From positions 1 through 18,205 of the forward strand of contig DCJB01000061.1 of the NCBI GenBank assembly GCA_002317325.1: a DNA stretch of 18,205 nt, given 5' to 3'. The position numbers and the translations under genes were made by a program. The notes under the pieces are model-generated. The model saw only the letters and a program-made list of their open reading frames with translations, was not told where the DNA came from and did not search any database. This stretch comes from Bacteroidales bacterium UBA1711. GTDB lineage: Bacteria; Bacteroidota; Bacteroidia; Bacteroidales; P3. Positions 14,173 through 18,205 of this stretch are shown piece by piece (within the stretch, counting starts at the first letter, position 1; the number at the start of each line of letters is the position of its first letter).

Positions 14173-15510
14173 ATGATGAAACAAAAGTTATTACTACTTG
14201 TCCTGCTCTTTCCGCTGATGGTCTCTTGCGTGAAAGAGAGCGATATTGACCTCTTTAAGCATAACGTAGTCTTGGAGGGCGATTTCGACCCCGCCTACGG
14301 TGTGCCGGTCGCTACTGCGGCAGTGAACGTTTCGGATTTGCTGAAAATGGTGAACACGAATAAGAAACTCTCCGTGATAGTCAATCCTGCGAACAACTTT
14401 GTCAGTATCAATTACACAGATACCATCTACAAGACCAGTCGCACAGATGACCCCCAAACCAAAGGCCGTTGTCAAAGACCCGAGGCTTCGGAAGACTCAA
14501 TCGACCTTTGCTCAGTACCCATGGGGTGTGAGTCGAATATTGACTTCGTTGAGAAGCTCTGCAAATATGGCGGAGACTCCGTCAGCCTCAGCGTGAATGG
14601 GTTCACTTTCTCCTACAGTTCGATCATCAAGATGTTTGTACCCGACTCGATTGCCAACGGCATGAAGAATGTCACCAGCACTCTGACAGACAAGATACAG
14701 GTGCTGTTCGATAGTGTGAACATCAGCTTCGAGTGCAAGGATGGGTTCCATCCCACCATCCCGATGCCCGCCCCGAAAAACAGGGCCACTCTCGCTCAAG
14801 CCATCAAGGGATTTCAAACCGAACTCATAGAGTCTTTTGATGCCAGTTCCATCATTAATCGCATTCCCCAATCCGTCAAATTCGGTGCGAGGCTAATTTT
14901 GCGCGCGTCGAAGCAAGACCTGATTGAGTACGGAGGAGTAGAATTCTTGAATAAGTTCAGGATAGACAGCGTACAGACAGCCAATATTGTTAATGCCAAA
15001 GTGCCGCTACAGTTCTCCTGCCGCAATGTCACTCGACATGACACCATCAAATTCAATATGCAGCAGCTCGACTCCATCCTCAACGAAATATCAAAATACG
15101 CCAGCGTCAAAGACCCCAGCTGCCTTGTTTTTAAACTCGGCAACGGACTTCCCTTGGATATTGCCGTCAATGCCATACTGCTCGACAAAGACAAAAATGC
15201 TATTTCTGGGCGGATTATGGCCGGGGACAGTCGTGTCTTGGCGGCTCCTATCACCCGTGCCGAAAACACGAATGCGTATATCTCAACTGGAATCACCACG
15301 GGCGAGTTGGTGGCGCCGCTATCTGATGAACTGCTGAAGAAACTACATGATGTGGAGTATTTGGTGCTAATCACAGGCCTTAATTCTCCCATGGACGGCG
15401 GCAACAGGCCGTTTGTCAGCATACGCAACGTAGATAAGCTTGACGTAAAGTCCTACCTCACGCTCTTCTCCCACGTCCACGTCAACTACACCATCAACGC
15501 CACCAAATAA
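14173..15510 (+). CDS. Large lipoprotein of unknown function
   Basis: A 445-residue predicted lipoprotein I do not recognise. The signal peptide MMKQKLLLLVLLFPLMVSC ends in a lipobox with Cys19. The acidic KESDID right after it could be a surface-export signal as known in Bacteroidetes. An N-terminal stretch GDFDPAYGVPVATAAVNVSDLL (36-57) looks like the first strand-turn of a beta-rich fold. Four cysteines cluster at about 100, 113, 119 and 130. ATGs at 14158, 14173 and 14176 are all in frame; 14173 or 14176 gives the cleanest signal peptide, and 14158 lies too near the promoter. The gene looks more AT-rich than its neighbours. It is followed after 12 nt by a DUF5723 outer-membrane protein, so the two probably act together at the cell surface. 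Confidence 0.8.
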   Translation: MMKQKLLLLVLLFPLMVSCVKESDIDLFKHNVVLEGDFDPAYGVPVATAAVNVSDLLKMVNTNKKLSVIVNPANNFVSINYTDTIYKTSRTDDPQTKGRCQRPEASEDSIDLCSVPMGCESNIDFVEKLCKYGGDSVSLSVNGFTFSYSSIIKMFVPDSIANGMKNVTSTLTDKIQVLFDSVNISFECKDGFHPTIPMPAPKNRATLAQAIKGFQTELIESFDASSIINRIPQSVKFGARLILRASKQDLIEYGGVEFLNKFRIDSVQTANIVNAKVPLQFSCRNVTRHDTIKFNMQQLDSILNEISKYASVKDPSCLVFKLGNGLPLDIAVNAILLDKDKNAISGRIMAGDSRVLAAPITRAENTNAYISTGITTGELVAPLSDELLKKLHDVEYLVLITGLNSPMDGGNRPFVSIRNVDKLDVKSYLTLFSHVHVNYTINATK

Positions 15511-15522
15511 AGCCCTGCCATC

Positions 15523-16920
15523 ATGAAAAAAACACTTCTCACCATAGTTTGCTGCGTGGCCGGGTTCTTCGCCCCGGCCCAAGTCCTGAACGACAACGAC
15601 ATCTTCTACCACTCGTTTCGATCCCCGATGTCCGTCCGTTCCAACCCTGCCCTCAACCCCGACTCCTCTTCGTGGTATGTCTCCCTGCCGTCTTTCTCCG
15701 TCTCCGCAACCTTACCCTTTTCGGTGAATGACGTGGGAGTCAAATACGATGCGGTACGCGACGCTACTGTCGTCAATATCAACCAAGTCATTGACCAACT
15801 GGGTGTCCACAATACTACCCGATTTTCAACCGACATAGACATTCTCCGGGTGGGTTTCAGCGTGAAGCCGAACCTTCGCTTCAACCTTGCAGCAGGAGCA
15901 AAGCTGGTCGGAGGTCTCTCAATTCCAGCTGAGTTGGCCAAACTGCTCACGCAGGGCAACCTCGACAAAGACGGAAACCCCATAGAACTTAAAATCTCCA
16001 GTCCCTATCTGCTCAGTGGCAATTTATACGGATTTCTGTCAGTAGGGGGCGCATACGACCTCAACACGATTCCACTCTCCGTCGGCGGCCGAGTAAACTT
16101 TCTTACCGGCATACAGACACTCGCTGTTGACAACCTTGTAGTGACGGCCAACACCTCGGAAGACCGCACGACACTCACCATCAACTCCGACTACCTGCTG
16201 CACACTGCCGGCCTTTTTCGCCTCGATACAGCAGGTGGCAAAACGAGCGTAGAAAAGAGCGGCAAACTGTTCTCAAGCAATGGCTTCACCATTGACCTTG
16301 GTGCAAAGTACTCCTACAAGAACTTCGACTTCAGCCTCAGCCTCCTCGATGTGGGACCCGGCGTCCATTGGAAGCAGAATACCTACACCTACACCCCCAA
16401 AGACCCCGACCGCAACTACGACTTCAGAGGAATCAACTTAGGGAGTGTGCTCGACGGAGGTACTTTCGACCCCAACACCACCCGTCGCTTGATAGACAGC
16501 CTCTCGACAAAATTCGCCTATCAATCTACTGAAGAATCCTATTGGTACACTGTTCCCACACGCATCTATGTGGGTGCCGCCTACACCTTCAACCGTTTCG
16601 TGCGGGTGGGCTACCTCTTCCACGGCGAATGGGCCGAAGGCTGGCGCAAGAACACGCCTTTCTACTTCAACAACACACTCTCTGCGATGGGCAGCCTCTT
16701 TGACTGGTTGGAAGTCACGGTCTCCAATGGCTTTTCCGTCAGCAATAAGAAGGTTGACTTCTTTAATCCGGGCATATCCGTCAGCTTCAACATCGCCAAA
16801 ATCGTGCAATTGTATCTCTCAGCTGACTATGTCTCAAACTTTTATGCAGCCGATATGAAGTCCGCACGCATCCTCGCGGGCATAAATATCGTGGGATATA
16901 ACAAGAAAAAAGCCAAATGA
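15523..16920 (+). CDS. DUF5723-family outer-membrane beta-barrel protein
   Basis: A 465-residue exported protein. It starts with a signal peptide (MKKTLLTIVCCVAGFFAPAQ), then the FYHSFRSPMSVRSNPALNP stretch (about 28-46) that resembles the start of DUF5723 and type-IX-associated PorP/FadL-like barrels in Bacteroidota. The rest alternates amphipathic strands with glycine turns (NLYGFLSVGGAYDL, KNFDFSLSLLDVGPG, TRIYVGAAYTFNRFVRVGYLF), as in a 12- to 14-strand barrel. The last strand, ARILAGINIVGYN, is followed by a short basic tail. It follows the lipoprotein gene by 12 nt, and its TGA overlaps the der ATG. The DUF assignment is from memory of the family and should be checked; the role is unknown. 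Confidence 0.75.
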   Translation: MKKTLLTIVCCVAGFFAPAQVLNDNDIFYHSFRSPMSVRSNPALNPDSSSWYVSLPSFSVSATLPFSVNDVGVKYDAVRDATVVNINQVIDQLGVHNTTRFSTDIDILRVGFSVKPNLRFNLAAGAKLVGGLSIPAELAKLLTQGNLDKDGNPIELKISSPYLLSGNLYGFLSVGGAYDLNTIPLSVGGRVNFLTGIQTLAVDNLVVTANTSEDRTTLTINSDYLLHTAGLFRLDTAGGKTSVEKSGKLFSSNGFTIDLGAKYSYKNFDFSLSLLDVGPGVHWKQNTYTYTPKDPDRNYDFRGINLGSVLDGGTFDPNTTRRLIDSLSTKFAYQSTEESYWYTVPTRIYVGAAYTFNRFVRVGYLFHGEWAEGWRKNTPFYFNNTLSAMGSLFDWLEVTVSNGFSVSNKKVDFFNPGISVSFNIAKIVQLYLSADYVSNFYAADMKSARILAGINIVGYNKKKAK

Positions 16921-18205
16921 GCAATATCGTTGCAATCGTAGGGCGGCCCAATGTGGGCAAGTCAACCCTTTTCAACCGCCTCACCCAGACGCGTCAAGCC
17001 ATCGTAGATGAGACCGCCGGCGTGACTCGCGACCGTATCTATGGCAAGACCGACTGGAACGGCAAGCGGTTCTCCGTTATCGACACCGGCGGTTATGTGA
17101 TGGGTGGCGACGACGAGTTTGAGGTGGAGATTCGCAAGCAGGTGCAGTTGGCCATTGACGAGGCGGACGTAATCCTCTTCCTTGTTGATGTCCGCGAGGG
17201 ACTCACCCCCATGGACGAGGACGTGGCCAATTTGCTCCGCCGCTGCACCAAGAAGATAATCCTTGTCGCCAACAAGGTGGATAACGCCAAAGAGATGGAC
17301 GGTCTTGCAGAGTTCTACACGCTCGGTTTGGGCGACCCCGTGCCTATTGCCGGTATCAGCGGCAGCGGCAGCGGCGACCTCCTTGACCTGGTGGTGGCCG
17401 ATTTTGACGAAGGTGCCGAAGATGAGACATCCGAACTCCCGAGGATTGCCGTGGTCGGGCGGCCCAACGTGGGAAAGAGTTCGTTCATCAACTTCATCAC
17501 CGGACAGGACCGTAACATCGTCACCCCCATCGCCGGCACTACACGCGACAGTGTATATACCCGCTACAATATGTTCGGCTTCGACTTCAACTTTGTTGAC
17601 ACTGCCGGACTGCGCAAGAAGTCCAAGGTCTCAGAAGACTTGGAGTTCTACTCCGTCATGCGTAGCGTCCGCACCATTGAGAACAGCGACGTGTGCATAC
17701 TGATGATAGACGCTTCGCAGGGTTTAGAGCAGCAAGACCTTAACATCTTCTCCCTTGCCCAGCGAAACAACAAAGGTGTGGTTATCGCTGTCAACAAGTG
17801 GGACCTCATAGAGAAGGACAACCACACCCACAAGCAGTTCGAGGACCTCATCCGCAGCCGCATTTCGCCCTTTGAGGATGTCCCCATCATCTTTACCAGC
17901 GTGCTGAACAAGCAGCGAATCTTCAAGGTATTAGAGGCGGCCAAGCAGGTGTATGAGGCCCGCAGCCGTCGCATATCCACCAGCGAGCTGAACGACCGGT
18001 TGCTCCCCATCGTCAAGGAGCAGAACCCGCCGCCGGCGGTCAAGGGGAAGTGGATAAAGATAAAATACATCACCCAGCTGCCCACCCCCTACCCCCAGTT
18101 CGTATTCTTCTGCAACCTGCCCCAGTATATTCGCGACCCCTATAAGCGTTTCGTCGAGAACCGCCTCCGCGAAATGTGGGATTTCCACGGAGTGCCAATC
18201 ACTAT
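16917..18205 (+). CDS. der: Ribosome-associated GTPase Der (EngA), 3' end cut
   Basis: An essential double GTPase for maturation of the large ribosomal subunit, incomplete at the window end. The 429 codons seen suggest only about eight residues are missing. GTPase domain 1: GRPNVGKS (9-16), DTGG (56-59), NKVD (119-122). GTPase domain 2: GRPNVGKS (181-188), DTAG (228-231), NKWD (293-296). A KH-like C-terminal domain begins near 350, with GKWIKIKYITQLPTPYPQFV at 377-396. Between the domains lies a short acidic linker (EGAEDETSE). All nucleotide-binding motifs look intact. The ATG at 16917 overlaps the DUF5723 stop (ATGA), so its expression probably depends on the upstream outer-membrane genes or an internal promoter I cannot see. 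Confidence 0.97.
   Translation, partial: MSNIVAIVGRPNVGKSTLFNRLTQTRQAIVDETAGVTRDRIYGKTDWNGKRFSVIDTGGYVMGGDDEFEVEIRKQVQLAIDEADVILFLVDVREGLTPMDEDVANLLRRCTKKIILVANKVDNAKEMDGLAEFYTLGLGDPVPIAGISGSGSGDLLDLVVADFDEGAEDETSELPRIAVVGRPNVGKSSFINFITGQDRNIVTPIAGTTRDSVYTRYNMFGFDFNFVDTAGLRKKSKVSEDLEFYSVMRSVRTIENSDVCILMIDASQGLEQQDLNIFSLAQRNNKGVVIAVNKWDLIEKDNHTHKQFEDLIRSRISPFEDVPIIFTSVLNKQRIFKVLEAAKQVYEARSRRISTSELNDRLLPIVKEQNPPPAVKGKWIKIKYITQLPTPYPQFVFFCNLPQYIRDPYKRFVENRLREMWDFHGVPIT

Noticed and set aside
1..18205. Defence island, CRISPR array, prophage, toxin-antitoxin or biosynthetic cluster
   Set aside because: I looked for nucleases, integrases, small paired genes, spaced direct repeats and synthase domains and found none; dprA alone is a core gene, not a defence signal.

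Overview
The window looks like a chromosomal segment from a Bacteroidota bacterium, most likely order Bacteroidales with a rather GC-rich genome. This rests on several signs: promoter-like TAnnTTTG boxes, a lack of Shine-Dalgarno sequences before most starts, a short 78-residue ATP synthase epsilon subunit encoded directly after the beta subunit, a DUF5723-type outer-membrane protein, an AsmA-family protein of about 1,000 residues, and a Der GTPase of Bacteroidales type. I cannot place it below order. Coding density is high. I see no tRNA, rRNA, insertion sequence, CRISPR array or phage gene.

Layout. Positions 1-185 are non-coding and begin with a G-rich 22-bp tandem repeat. Positions 186-6546 hold six tightly spaced minus-strand genes that read as one operon, in transcription order: orotate phosphoribosyltransferase (pyrE), a secreted SUMF1/FGE-fold protein, hypoxanthine phosphoribosyltransferase (hpt), a small lipoprotein, an AsmA-family envelope protein, and a GNAT acetyltransferase. 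A divergent junction at 6547-6617 separates this block from a plus-strand pair, a Nudix hydrolase translationally coupled to dprA (6618-8365). Next comes a plus-strand operon: atpD, atpC, an MTA/SAH-deaminase-like amidohydrolase and a peptide-type ABC substrate-binding protein (8498-13130). A secreted alpha/beta hydrolase lies convergent to it (13159-14094). It shares a divergent, physically interlocked promoter region with the last plus-strand operon: a large lipoprotein of unknown function, a DUF5723 outer-membrane protein and der (14173 to the window end, der truncated).

How the genes fit together. PyrE (pyrimidine synthesis) and Hpt (purine salvage) both use PRPP and share a transcription unit with envelope proteins. 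AtpD and AtpC are the catalytic and epsilon subunits of F1; the other ATP synthase genes are not adjacent. The deaminase and binding protein suggest purine/sulfur recycling and peptide uptake downstream. The lipoprotein plus DUF5723 pair looks like a two-part outer-membrane unit, and it is the least understood module here.

Most of the window is ordinary core genome, and I do not see a clear new multi-gene system. The most striking non-gene signal is a perfect 15-bp inverted repeat with a 4-nt loop inside the start of the amidohydrolase gene (10327-10360). Competing hairpins after hpt, the interlocked divergent promoters, and a SUMF1 protein lacking one catalytic cysteine are also worth a look.
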